From the NCBI GenBank assembly GCA_963715045.1, contig CAVQRC010000027.1:1-62198 (forward strand): a DNA stretch of 62,198 bases, given 5' to 3'. Within the stretch, counting starts at the first letter, position 1. Each line of letters opens with the position of its first letter. Both the position numbers and the translations under genes were made by a program. The DNA is from CAVQRC01 sp963715045. GTDB taxonomy: Bacteria > Planctomycetota > Planctomycetia > Pirellulales > Lacipirellulaceae. Shown here piece after piece: positions 19,718-29,817 of the stretch. The notes under the pieces were generated by a model, which had not been told where the DNA came from, did not search any database, and saw nothing but the letters and a program-made list of their open reading frames with translations.

Positions 19718-22700
19718 ATGATGCCAGCGGTTCGCGTTTTGCACTTCTGGATGCTGCATTTGTCGTGGGGACTTGCGTTGATCGGTTGCGATTCACCGCT
19801 CCGCGCGGAGTCACCCTCGGCGACAAGCGATTCGGCAGAGACCCCAGGTGAGCTGGACCAGTTGCCGCAACCGACCGGGCGAGCTGTCGATTCGCACGAA
19901 CTCGATGAAGCAGTCCGACTCGGCGAGGAGGCCGCTGCGCGGGCTCTTGAGCTCCATGGAGAAAATCATCCGCGGGTCGTCGAGGCCCTGGAACAACTCC
20001 GCGATCTCCACGAGCTTCGCGAAGATTTCGCCGCGGCCCTGGAACTGGCCGACGAGGTGCTGAAGCTTCGCAGGCAGCTTAATGGGGCAGAGCACTGGAA
20101 AGCCACCAATGCCTCGTTGAGTCGGCAGCACATTTCCGTGCTGGTGCGACTGACATCGGAGCAACGCGAGCGGCGAGCGGCAATCGGACAGGAAGAGGAC
20201 GAATCAATCCGCCTTTACCAGGCCGGGCGATATGCGGATGCCGTGCCGATCGCGAAGCGCAGTCGTCGAAGGTCGCCAAGAGATCCTCGGCAAACAGAGC
20301 ACGGAATACTCCACAGCTCTGAGCAACCTTGGTGCGATCTACCTTGCAAATGGCGATCACGCCGCCGCCGAATCGACATTTCGAGAATCTTTACGAGTCG
20401 CCAGGCAGGTCTTCGGAGAAATACACCCCGACTATGCCACGGCACTGAATAATCTGGCGGCTTTGCACCACGCGACAGGCAATTACGCGTCTGCCGCGGA
20501 GAACTATGAGCGTAGTCTGAGCGTGAGCCGTGTGGTGTCCGGAGAAGACTCGGCGGAACTTGCGATCCCGCTCAATAATCTGGCGGAAATCTATAAAACG
20601 ATGGGCGCGTACGCACGGGCCGAGCCAGTCTATCGACAGGCATTGAAGGCAATGCAGCGGATGTATGGGAAGGAGCATCCGAATTACGCCATCTGTCTGA
20701 ACAATGTGGCCGATCTTTACAAATCGATGGGCGAGTACCAAGCGGCTGAACCGTTGTATCGAGATGCGGTACGAGTGATGCAACGGGTGTTTGGCGACGG
20801 GCATCCAAATTACGCCATCAGCCTGAATAACCTCGCGATTCTGTATGCCACGACAGGCGATCTGGCGAAGGCAGAACGTTTGTACCGGGAGAGTCTCGAG
20901 GTGCGGAGGGCTGCCCTCGGCGAAGAACATCCTCACTACGCGCGGGCCCTCAACAATCTTGCCATGCTCTACCACGCTATGGGTGATTACGCGCGGAGCG
21001 AACCGCTGCTTCGGGAGAGCCTCCGATTACGAAGAGAGCTCCTTGGCGAAAGCCATCCGGATTTCGCCCAGAGTCTGAACAACCTGGCGGCATTCTACGT
21101 GTCCATCGGAAACTACAGTCGTGCAGAGTCGCTCCACCTGGAGTGCCTCCGCGTCCGCGAACATCGGTTTGGAACAGAGCATCCTGACTACGCGCAGAGC
21201 CTTGACAACCTGGCATTGGTATACGAGGCCATGGAACAATTCGAGCGGGCCCTCACGCTTTGCGAACGCGGCTTGCGTCTACGAAAAACGGCTCTCGGAG
21301 AAACGCATGTCGATTATGCGGCAAGTCTCAACAACCTGGCACTGATCTACGAAAGTCTCGGCGATTACGATCGCGCGTCGGAGCTCTACCAGGAAAGTTT
21401 GCAGATCAAGAAGCGGGCAATCGGCGAATCGCATCCCGACTACGCGTTCGGCCTCGGCAATCTCTGTGAGCTCTATCGGAGAATGGGGCAGGAAAGCCGC
21501 GCGGCACCACTCTGCAATTCGCTGTTGCGTATCCGGGCCGATTCGGCTGCAAACGTCATCGGCTCGTCGCTTTCGGAGGCCCAGGCATTCGCCTGGCTTA
21601 CGAAAGACCCCTTGCCGCTGGACGCCTGCCTGGACATCACGCGGGGCGATTCGACAGCACAGCGTGCGGCACGCGCTTACCGTGCCGTGTGGCAGGCATC
21701 AGGGCTGTTGGAAAGGGTGGCAAATACCCGGCGGGTGAAAGCCGATGCGCCGCCAGAAGCGCTGCAGATCCAGCGAGAATTGAATCTGACGCGTACACAA
21801 CTCGCCAATCTTTCGTCTCAGGCACCACCGGTCGAAAAGGCGGACCAGTATTCAACACGGCTGCAGGCGGTGGCCCGTAAGAAAGAGAGTCTGGAGAAAG
21901 AACTCGCCTCGCTCAGCCCGCAGGCGGCGGACAAGCTGGCCGAACGCGACGCGACGATTGACCAGTTGGCGGCCGTCCTCCCGGATGATCTAGCGGTCGT
22001 GCAACTGGTGCGGTCCCGAAAGTGGGATCGAGTCACAGCCGGCTTCGCGGGGGTAGACAAGCAGCGCGAGGTCCATCAGCTGGTGCCGCAGGACGTTTAC
22101 GAAGCGTTCGTGCTCCGACCCGACGCCCACGCGGCGGAAGGTTACGTAGTTCACTGGGTTCACCTCGACGCGGCCGAGCCAATTGACCGCGCGGTAAAGG
22201 CATGGAGGGAAGACCTTGCGTTCTACGGGACACGATGGACAACACGCGCCCCGGCTTGAAGGCCAGGCCCAAGCAGGTCACCGCTGCCCGCGGAAACGGT
22301 CCTGCCCGCTCGCTAAGGCAACTGATCTGGGATCGGATCGATCCGCACCTCACCGACTGTAGTTCGGTGATCGTGATTCCCGACGGGAGCCTCACGGCAG
22401 TTCCCTGGGCGGCTCTTCCGGGCGAGGAGCCGGGCTCCTATCTGTTGCAGGATTACGCGGTTTCCACGGCCGCCTATCCACAGCAGATCTACGGCTTGAT
22501 GATCCGCGAACCGGTCGGCTCGAACGGAATGACAATCGCCGGTGGGATGGACTACGACCAGGAGACGATCGCATACAGGCCCGCCTCGCCGCCAGCCGAA
22601 CCGGGGCAGCTTCTTGCTGCGCACGTGCCGGAGGATCGCGGAGCTGCTCTTCTCGAGCGGAGCGGCGATCGGCAGTCGTGGCCGCCCCTGGCCGGCAGCA

Positions 22701-23452
22701 GCGGCGAGCTAAGAATCCTGAGCAAACTGTTCGAGGAGAATGCCGAGGGTCTTGTCGCCGCGCTCACTGGCAGCCAATCGCGGGAAACGGATGCGGCGGC
22801 ACTGATGTCTTCCAGCCGATATGTGCATCTGGCAACGCACGGTTTCTTTGAGCGGCCGGATGAACAACGCGTCTATCAGCAGAATCTCCGCAAGGTGAGG
22901 CTGTTCGAAACCGCAGCGGCGTCGCATCTCTCCGGCGCGACGGTTGCCGGTCGCAATCCGCTGCTACTTTCGGGGCTCGTGTTTGGCGGAGCGAATCGTC
23001 AACCCCGGATCGATGACCTGGGGCTGCCGACGGGCGAGGACGGCCTCCTGACAGCCGAGGAGATCGTGGGGCTGAACCTCGAGGGCACGGAGCTGGTCGT
23101 CCTGTCCGCATGCGAAACGGCGTTGGGCGAGCAGACGACCCCGGGCGGCGGCGTGTTCGGGCTGCAGAAGGCTTTTCACCGGGCCGGGGCACGAACTGTG
23201 GTGGCCAGCCTCTGGTCGGTTGACGATCGAGCGACCCAAACGCTGATGGTCGAGTTTTATCGCAATCTGTGGGAGCGGGGCCTCGGCAGGCAGCAAGCGC
23301 TCCGCGAGGCGCAGTTGACGATGATTCGCCACTTCAACCCACGGACCGGCGGGCTGGATGACAAGCTGGAGGAAGCCATCGAGGACGCCGTCACGGGAGG
23401 GCTTCCCGCGTACTTCTGGGCCGCATTTACCCTCAGCGGCGACTGGAGATAG
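19718..23452 (+). CDS. TPR-CHAT lipoprotein: tetratricopeptide repeats with C-terminal caspase-like CHAT protease, two frame changes
   Basis: A GAGGGA lies seven bases before the ATG at 19718. The start reads MMPAVRVLHFWMLHLSWGLA and then LIGC, a lipobox. After an alpha-helical region the frame changes near 20255. About ten 42-residue kinesin-light-chain-type TPRs follow from 20.3 to 21.5 kb (consensus HPDYAxxLNNLAxLYxxxG). A coiled-coil region spans 21.7-22.0 kb. After a second frame change near 22230 comes a CHAT domain with the catalytic His in YVHLATHGFFER (codon 22838) and the Cys in VVLSACETALGE (codon 23111), so the dyad is intact. CHAT domains are caspase-family cysteine proteases, and TPR-CHAT proteins act in bacterial immunity and regulated cell death. 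An ECF sigma factor and a kinase follow. Confidence 0.88.
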
Positions 23453-23667
23453 ATTTCGTCGCCAGCCCTCGCAGTCGGTCGGCGTCGCGCGAACTCACGG
23501 GTCGACCCTCCGTCCGCTGGGCGCGAAATCTACTCATCAATCGCCTGGCCGAGACGGCTCACGGATTCTTCGGCTCCGGTAAGCGCGGGCCGCACGCAGA
23601 CGTCGCACAAGCGTAACGGGTACAATAGCCGGCCCCTATCTTGCACGGACCGGAGACCCCGTTGAGC

Positions 23668-24312
23668 ATGTGTCGAACCAGCGAAATCCAGCGTTATGTG
23701 GATCGTCTCCGAGCCGGCGAGCACGGTTCGCGCGACCGGCTGATCCACGTCGCGGTAGGACGCCTCGAGCAGATGGTGCGGGTGTTCAAACGGCGGTTTC
23801 CCCGCGTATCGAGGTGGGAGCAGACCGATGACGTGCTGCAAAACGCGGTGTTGCGTCTGCATCGGGCCCTGGAAACGGTCGAGCTGCAGGACGCCCGTCA
23901 TTTCCTCCGCCTTGCCGCCCGCCAGATTCGCTTCGAATTGATCGATCTGGCACGCAAGTATCAGGGACCGCAGGGAATGGATCGTCATCACCAAACGGGA
24001 ATCTTTCATCCGCCTGACAACGGGGCGGTACAACCGGCTCCCGATTGGGAGCCGCCGGCCGCCACAGGCGACCCGCAATTACTCGCCCAGTGGACCGAAA
24101 TACACGCCGCAATCGATCAGCTGCCCGAGCAGGAGAGGGAGGTTTGCGATCTGTTCTGGTATCAGGGTTTCACACAACGCGAGATCGCGGAGACGCTGGG
24201 CCTGAGCGTGGAAACGGTGAAGCGGCGGTGGCGTGCGGCCCGCTTGCGTCTGGCCCGACTCGTGGGGCAGACCAACGCCGATCTCTTAGACAAGGGCGAT
24301 GCCGGACGATGA
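23668..24312 (+). CDS. ECF-type RNA polymerase sigma factor
   Basis: Intact. The chosen start is the ATG at 23668 (MCRTSEIQRYVDRLRAG); an upstream TTG at 23641 would add nine residues. Region 2 reads RWEQTDDVLQNAVLRLHRAL and HFLRLAARQIRFELIDLAR. Region 4 reads LPEQEREVCDLFWYQGFTQ, REIAETLGLSVETVKRRW and RAARLRLARLV. The protein is about 214 residues, and the extended linker (KYQGPQGMDRHHQTG) is typical of planctomycete ECF groups. The ATGA overlap with the kinase gene at 24309-24312 makes the pair translationally coupled. No anti-sigma gene is visible. Confidence 0.9.
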   Translation: MCRTSEIQRYVDRLRAGEHGSRDRLIHVAVGRLEQMVRVFKRRFPRVSRWEQTDDVLQNAVLRLHRALETVELQDARHFLRLAARQIRFELIDLARKYQGPQGMDRHHQTGIFHPPDNGAVQPAPDWEPPAATGDPQLLAQWTEIHAAIDQLPEQEREVCDLFWYQGFTQREIAETLGLSVETVKRRWRAARLRLARLVGQTNADLLDKGDAGR

Positions 24313-26175
24313 ACGACCGCCTGGATGATCGCCTGCTCGATGTCCTCGCAGAGTGGGAAGAATCGCGCGATCGGGGTGACGCTGTTTCAATCGAGCAGCT
24401 GAAGTCATACGCCCCGGAAATCTCGGCGGCGATCGAGTCCGGCATTGCAGACCTTGAGGGTTTCGATGCGCAGTTGCGAGAGTTGGGGCTCCCGATCAAT
24501 GACACCGACGCCTCCCTGAAGGAGACGTCGGTACTCGCTTCGAAGCACGCGGCAAATACGGTTTCACGAGCGGACGCGGCGGGAGCCGTGGCGTCCACTG
24601 TTCGGCGGCAAGTCGGTCGCTACCGCCTGGAGAGGGAACTGGGCCGTGGCGGGTTTGGCACGGTATACCTCGCGTACGACACAGACCTTGCGCGGCCTGT
24701 CGCACTGAAAATACCGAACGTCTCGGACGCCGTGGCTGCAGCTGGCGATGATCTGCAAAAGGAAGCGCAGGCGTTCGCCCGGTTGGAACATCCCCACATC
24801 GTCCCGGTCTACGATGTGGGCAGGACCGAAGATGGCCTGCCGTTCATCGTCCTGAAATATATGGACGGATCATCGCTGAAAGATGTGCTGAAACAGGGCA
24901 AACTTCCACCCGCCCGCGCAGCGGGGATTGCAGCACAAGTCGCCGAAGCTCTGTCTCACGCTCACCTGCAGGGATTTGTGCATCGGGATCTCAAACCGGC
25001 AAACATTCTGTTCGACGAAGCAGGCTGCCCTTACGTGACTGATTTCGGCCTGGCGTTCTGCGAAGAAGAGCGGTGGAATCACGCCGGTGAACGCAGCGGC
25101 ACGCTGGCATACATGGCGCCGGAGCAAATCAGCGGCGACGCGCACCGACTTGATGGACGGGCCGACATCTGGGCCCTGGGCGTGATCCTGTACGAGATGC
25201 TGACCGGCCGACAGCCGTTTCACGGCAACAGCGGAGCGCAGCTGCTGGACGATATTCTGCACCGAGAGATGCGGCCCCCACGGCAGCTGGAAGCGACCGT
25301 CGCCGAGCCGCTGCAACAGATCTGCCTGCGGTGCTGCGAGAAAGATCCGCGGAGCCGTTATGCAAGTGCCGCAGACGTGGCCCACGACCTCCGCAGGTGG
25401 TTGAAATCGGTCGATTCGCCACAACTCGCTGGTCCGGCGGGTCGCAGCGGCAGGCGTTGTGGCGGCCCTCGTTTTGGGCGGCGTACTCTTCGCACTACTC
25501 CGCTCTGACGGAACACCGGATACCGCAGTGGCAGGCTCTGAGGCGATCGCTGCCGCGATCGCCGCCGACGCCGAGATCTCCGCGGAACTTGACGTGATCG
25601 TGCATGCCAGATCCGACGCACTCCGCCAACTCCTCTCCATTCGCCACCCCCGCGCGTTGCCCTTGATCGACGGCGACTCGTTTCGCATCCAGGTAGAACT
25701 CAGTCGAGCGGCCTACGCGTACTTGATCTGGGTAGACACGCAGGGCAACGCGATTCCGCTCTATCCCTGGCAACCGGCGGACTGGAAAGCACCGCAGGGT
25801 GAGACCCGCGTACGCCGGATCAGCTGGCCGACAGAAGCCGCAACCTTCGACGACATTGCCGGACCGGCCGGCACAGAGACGATCTGCCTCTTGACGCGCG
25901 AGGAGCCTCTTCCCGCAGGCGTGGATTTTCAGAAGCTTCTCGGCGATCTTCCGGCCCAACCCAAAGCCTGCGAGGGAGTCATCGAGTTCGTCAATGGCAA
26001 CCTGGTCATCAGAGACAACGGTCCCTCGCAGCGCGGCCCCGGGACCCTCAGGGGACAGACACCCGACTCTTCGATAGCGAGGCTTCACGCTCAGTTGCAC
26101 GAACGTTTGCAGCAGCACTTTTCGCACATGCACGTGATCAGCTTTGCCAATCGGTCTGGAGTTCCGTCGGAGTGA
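24309..26175 (+). CDS. Membrane Ser/Thr protein kinase with DUF4384-like C-terminal domain, one frame change
   Basis: A regulatory leader (MNDRLDDRLLDVLAEWEESR) is followed by a complete kinase: ELGRGGFGTVYLAYD, VALKIPNVS, FVHRDLKPANILF, VTDFGLAFCEEE, MAPEQISGD and DIWALGVILYEMLTG. Near 25450 the frame shifts. The other frame continues with one membrane span (VAALVLGGVLFALL), then an extracytoplasmic domain with SFRIQVELSRAAYAYLIWVD and IPLYPW, which resembles DUF4384, a beta domain known at the C-terminus of planctomycete kinases and secreted proteins. The stop is at 26175. The architecture suggests a receptor-like kinase with an outer sensor domain and an inner kinase that may act on the coupled sigma factor (inference). 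Confidence 0.85.
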
Positions 26176-26276
26176 CGCGCGCCGGATGTCGGCAGCGAGA
26201 ACGCGCAAGCACTGCCTGCGAAGCGTCTCGATAGAGGGTGACGGACGCTCGGACCGGGGAGATCTGGTGGACGAGC

Positions 26277-27230
26277 TCATTCAATGCCTGGATCTCGGCG
26301 GGCCCGGTCGGTTCCCGCCAAGGGTTCGTCGCCAACTCTGGCGATCCAGTCACGGGTCCATGCGACGGCTTCCAAGCCGACGTCGACATTGGGCGTGGCG
26401 AGGAAGATCACTCCGTCGATCCGACCCTGTTTGAGCCACGCGTATCCAAGCTCGGTCTGCCGCTGCATCCGGGTGACCTCGAGCGGACGACGATTGGCGA
26501 AATCGAACATGTAGCAGCCCAAGAAAATCGGCTTGGGACCCAAAAGCTTTTCCAGGGCCGTCAAGTTGGCTTCGAGCTTGTCGAGATCGCCTGGATTCCA
26601 GGTCCACAGGCAGACCTGGTCAACCTCGTCGAGATGTGTTTTCGCTCGGGGCGAAATCTGCCCCGTATAGACGACCGCCATGAGAGGCAGTCTGGTGCCG
26701 CGTATCTGCCTGCTGGCCAGCACTCTCAATTGATCGGGAGTCAGCGACGCGCGAAACGGCGTGGTGTTGCCACTCTCGGTAGCCGCGTCCGTGGCACTCT
26801 CGTGGAAGAAGTCGTCGAGAATGAATCCGACAATGTTCTCTTGCTGCTCGGCTAACTCGAATACCTGGCGTCGTTCCTGTTCGGAAGTCACTCCGCTGGC
26901 ACCCACCAGAGACCAATACACCCGGTTGAGTTTCTGGAACGGCTCGTAGTAATCCGCAAACGGTGGCGACGGCAGTCCTTCGTAACGGACGAAGATCATG
27001 TTGCGAATTCCCATGTGTCGGGCCGCAGCCACGGGCTCGATCGTCGAATTTCCAGTCACTCCCTTGAGATAGCTTTCGTTATAGACGCCAGCGGGATGCC
27101 CCCAGATCCACAGCCGGTCGCGGATCGTTTCTCGTTGTTCTTCTGCAGGGGCAGTCGCTGGGCTGCTGCACAGTGCGATCGCTACAACCCAAGCGGTGGT
27201 AAGGAGACGGTGGTTGACCATGCGTAACAT
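26277..27230 (-). CDS. Secreted hypothetical protein (possible TIM-barrel)
   Basis: The chosen start is the ATG at 27230 (MLRMVNHRLLTTAWVVAIAL), which gives a normal signal peptide ending near AEEQRE. A start at 27443 would put 71 polar residues before it. The mature part has strand/helix alternation: WIWGHPAGVYNESYLKG, MGIRNMIFVRYEGLPSPPFA, NIVGFILDDFFHES, VDQVCLWTWNPGDL, IFLGCYMFDF and GYAWLKQGRIDGVIFLATPN. The 'GFILDDFF' and 'DGVIFLAT' strands look like a (beta/alpha)8 barrel of glycoside-hydrolase type, but I do not recognise the family. It converges with the kinase gene, with about 100 bp between the two stops. Confidence 0.65.
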   Translation of the reverse strand: MLRMVNHRLLTTAWVVAIALCSSPATAPAEEQRETIRDRLWIWGHPAGVYNESYLKGVTGNSTIEPVAAARHMGIRNMIFVRYEGLPSPPFADYYEPFQKLNRVYWSLVGASGVTSEQERRQVFELAEQQENIVGFILDDFFHESATDAATESGNTTPFRASLTPDQLRVLASRQIRGTRLPLMAVVYTGQISPRAKTHLDEVDQVCLWTWNPGDLDKLEANLTALEKLLGPKPIFLGCYMFDFANRRPLEVTRMQRQTELGYAWLKQGRIDGVIFLATPNVDVGLEAVAWTRDWIARVGDEPLAGTDRARRDPGIE

Positions 27231-27562
27231 TTGGTTCGCGTTCAGTTTGAGACTCAGCAGTTCGTGGGAGGGGTGAATTCTAATCCGTTTCGCGATCCCT
27301 TCGCGAGGCATGGCCACAGAGGTCTCAGAGGACGTCGAGGAGAAAAAACTCGGTGCACTCTGTGGCATCCCTTCTCGAGCACCGAGGCCTAATCCAAACC
27401 TCACGCCATTCAGATCGCCGTGGCCGTTCGAACTGCCCGTCACGACCGGCGGTCGTGACCCACAGTCATTCAGCTACGATTCTCCGGTCCGTGACGATAC
27501 GATATGAGGGCGGCCCAAGGTACAGGACGCGTATCGATAATCTCACATGAGGGAACAGAGTC
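27231..27562. promoter_or_regulatory. Divergent intergenic region between secreted hypothetical and metalloprotease genes
   Basis: No gene is supported. The 330 bp separate divergent starts at 27230 (minus) and 27563 (plus) and must contain both promoters. A GAGGGA lies nine bases upstream of the plus-strand start. No clear -10/-35 pair could be assigned by eye. Confidence 0.35.
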
Positions 27563-28854
27563 ATGCGGCAGAGACTACAGGGCTGGGTCATGCTGGCAGG
27601 TTGGGCCGCTTTACTGGGAATGCCCGCAGACCGCGTGGCGGCAATCTCGCTCGTCCTCGACTATCGTCATGATACGTTTTTCTCAGGCCAGCCGACCGCC
27701 AAGGCCGCGATCGAGGCAGCCGCCAGCGACTTGAGCGACGCGATCACGAGCACCCTCAACGCCATCGATAACGATGTGATTGTCGGCATCTCGGGTTCGA
27801 CGAATGCCACCTATGACATGTTCTATGGATATACCAATCCGAGTAACGGGTCTGACGAGACGATCGAGACGGCAACCGCTGCGGGTAACGAGATTCGCCT
27901 GTTCGTCGGCGGACGCAATCTCTCCGGCAACACGCTGGGGCGGGGAGGGCCGGCGGGTCTAGGCCTCTCGGTGGGAGGTAGCGGATTTGAGAACGAATGG
28001 ATCGCGGCCGTGGACCAGGCAAACTCCGCGGCAAACGCGGATTATGGCCGTGGCGGCGGGCCGACGATGGGAACCATTTCGCTGGATCTGACCTTTGGCG
28101 ACACCACAGCGACCGCCCGTGTCGCCGCCGGTCCGGCGTATGGCAATTTCTGGATCGACCTCGATGGCGATAATAACGGCCAACAAGACTCGATCGCCGC
28201 GCCTGAACAACTACTGGCATTGGAATCACGAGACTCCAGTCGCCGCCGGAAAAAACGACCTGTACTCGGTGGCGCTGCACGAGATGCTGCACGCGATAGG
28301 GATTGGCACTGCCGAGTCGTGGGATGACGAGATTTCCGGCACGAACTGGTCCGGGAGCGAAGTCGAGACCCTGACCGGCTCGGGCGGGGGCCTGGTCGCC
28401 AGCGACGGAGGTCACATCGCCAGCGGCACGATGAGCACGCGTCTCTCCGACGGGCAACCGCAAGAAGTGGTCATGGATCCAACGCTCACGCTCGGCACCC
28501 GCAAGGAATTGACCGTCCTGGACCTGGCGTTCTTGCGGGACATTGGCTACGAGACGATTGCGGTCAACGTCCAGTCGGCCGACTTTGACGAAAACGGCAG
28601 CGTCGACGGCGACGACTTTCTGATCTGGCAAGCCGGCTTCGGGACCAGCGGGACAGGCACTTCGAACATGGGCGACGCGAACGGCGACTTCGACATTGAC
28701 GGCGACGACTTCTTGATCTGGCAGGCTCAATTCGGATCGGCGAGCGGCAGCGGCCAGGTCGCGGCGGCCGTGTCCGGAGCCGAGTGTCGGCCCGCTCGCA
28801 GTCATTGCCTGCTTGTGGGGGGTGATGTCCAGGGCCCGCGTCGGCCGCGATTGA
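27563..28854 (+). CDS. Secreted metzincin-like metalloprotease with dockerin-type repeats and PEP-CTERM tail, two frame changes
   Basis: A GAGGGA ribosome site precedes the ATG. The signal peptide is MRQRLQGWVMLAGWAALLG. Near 28205 the frame changes, then the zinc motif appears as ALHEMLHAIGIG (HExxHxxGxG with the third ligand modified). Two calcium-loop repeats follow (DFDENGSVDGDDFLIWQ and DFDIDGDDFLIWQ). The frame that stays open ends in unrelated sequence. Removing one T at 28773 gives AVPEPSVGPLAVIACLWGVM then SRARVGRD with the stop at 28852-28854, a textbook PEP-CTERM exosortase tail (VPEPS, hydrophobic span, Arg-rich end). I therefore place the true end at 28854. The predicted role is a surface-anchored protease. 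Confidence 0.7.
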
Positions 28855-28879
28855 GCGGCGGACCCCGTCATCACTCACA

Positions 28880-29030
28880 TCACCCGACCGTTTGCTTTCG
28901 CACGACACAACATTGACTCGAAAGCCGCAGCCGCATCGCTGCCAAGGCCAGCGACGCCACGGCCAGCGTCAAAGACTCCGGCACGGGTGCAGGAACGGGC
29001 TTGTTTGTGTCGCTGAAACGGCTGGGTGCA
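28880..29030 (-). pseudogene. Orphan PEP-CTERM tail (gene remnant)
   Basis: The minus strand reads NKPVPAPVPESLTLAVASLA, then LAAMRLRLSSQCCVVRK and a stop at 28880-28882. This is a VPES motif, a hydrophobic segment and a basic end, the PEP-CTERM pattern. The frame is open for only about 50 codons, and no gene body is recognisable upstream within 200 bp. It faces the PEP-CTERM protease gene tail to tail, 25 bp apart. The most likely reading is the remnant of a deleted PEP-CTERM protein; chance resemblance is possible. Confidence 0.45.
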
Positions 29031-29095
29031 TTTGGCGGCGTTCAAGGGATTGATGCGGCTGAGTTCTGCAGGCTCCGTTCCGACGACAACCCATT

Positions 29096-29114
29096 AAATA
29101 CCCCTGGGGTATTT
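29096..29114. terminator. Perfect 9-bp palindrome followed by T-run
   Basis: AAATACCCC / GGGGTATTT around one central T, followed by two more T. It could be a short terminator for transcription arriving from the left, or a dimeric operator site upstream of the gene at 29233. No experimental support is visible. Confidence 0.35.
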
Positions 29115-29232
29115 TTGGTTGTTTAGGCAATGTAGCAGTGTGGGAACCCTCCGGCTGACCGCCGCTTGGCACAGCGTTTGCGGTTTCAAGCCGCAGAACG
29201 CGACACCAGTTTTCAAACACGAGGAGGTACCG

Positions 29233-29675
29233 ATGGACTCGTGGCTAAAAATGTTCTCACCGCTGCTGAATGTTCGGATGCCAGCGGCGGGCGACGTGCA
29301 GATGGACTACAGCCCCTGGACGAACTGGGGCTGGTACAGCCCCCGGGCGGGCGATCCTCAGATGGAAGACGCGATCTATCGCCATGTGGCGAGTCTGGAA
29401 AGCAATTGGGGAGGATCATCGACGCGATTCAGGCGTTGAGAAAGGTCGTCGCTGACCTTCCTCCGGAGTTGCGTCAACTGAGTGTCGATCAGCAAGACGC
29501 CCTCGAGCAGTTCGAACAACTGGCGGCCGACATCAAGCAGAAACAGAACGAGGTTCGGCAGGACGCGGAGTTGGCGGCCAAGGAAGCACTTGATCGCCTT
29601 GCCGAGCAGGATGCGAAACGCTTCAGGCGGCTGATTCAGGAGCGGTACGACGCGATACACGAGGATGCTTCGTAG
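29233..29675 (+). CDS. Small coiled-coil protein, one frame change
   Basis: A strong GAGGAGG lies five bases before the ATG at 29233. The protein begins MDSWLKMFSPLLNVRMPAAG and contains an aromatic patch (MDYSPWTNWGWYSPRAG). Near 29400 the frame changes, and a long amphipathic helix follows: LGRIIDAIQALRKVVADLPP, ALEQFEQLAADIKQKQNEV and AAKEALDRLAEQDAKRFRRL. It ends HEDAS at 29675. The joined protein is about 147 residues, with a charged coiled-coil second half and no signal peptide. I do not recognise the family. The strong ribosome site argues for good expression. Confidence 0.5.
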
Positions 29676-29817
29676 CGCCGCCGGCTTGATCCGGGGGCTC
29701 GCGGGCAGACCCGTTCGACAAGCAGGGCCTTGCAGAGAGCGGACCGATTCGGTTTAAAGGCGTGACAGGCAATTCCCACCCCTGCCGGCGACCCCACGGA
29801 GCAAGAAATGCCAGACA

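Noticed and set aside
19604..19721. Desaturase reading to 19721
   Set aside because: After about 19520 this frame loses any family-like sequence, while the neighbouring frame gives a natural end at 19603.
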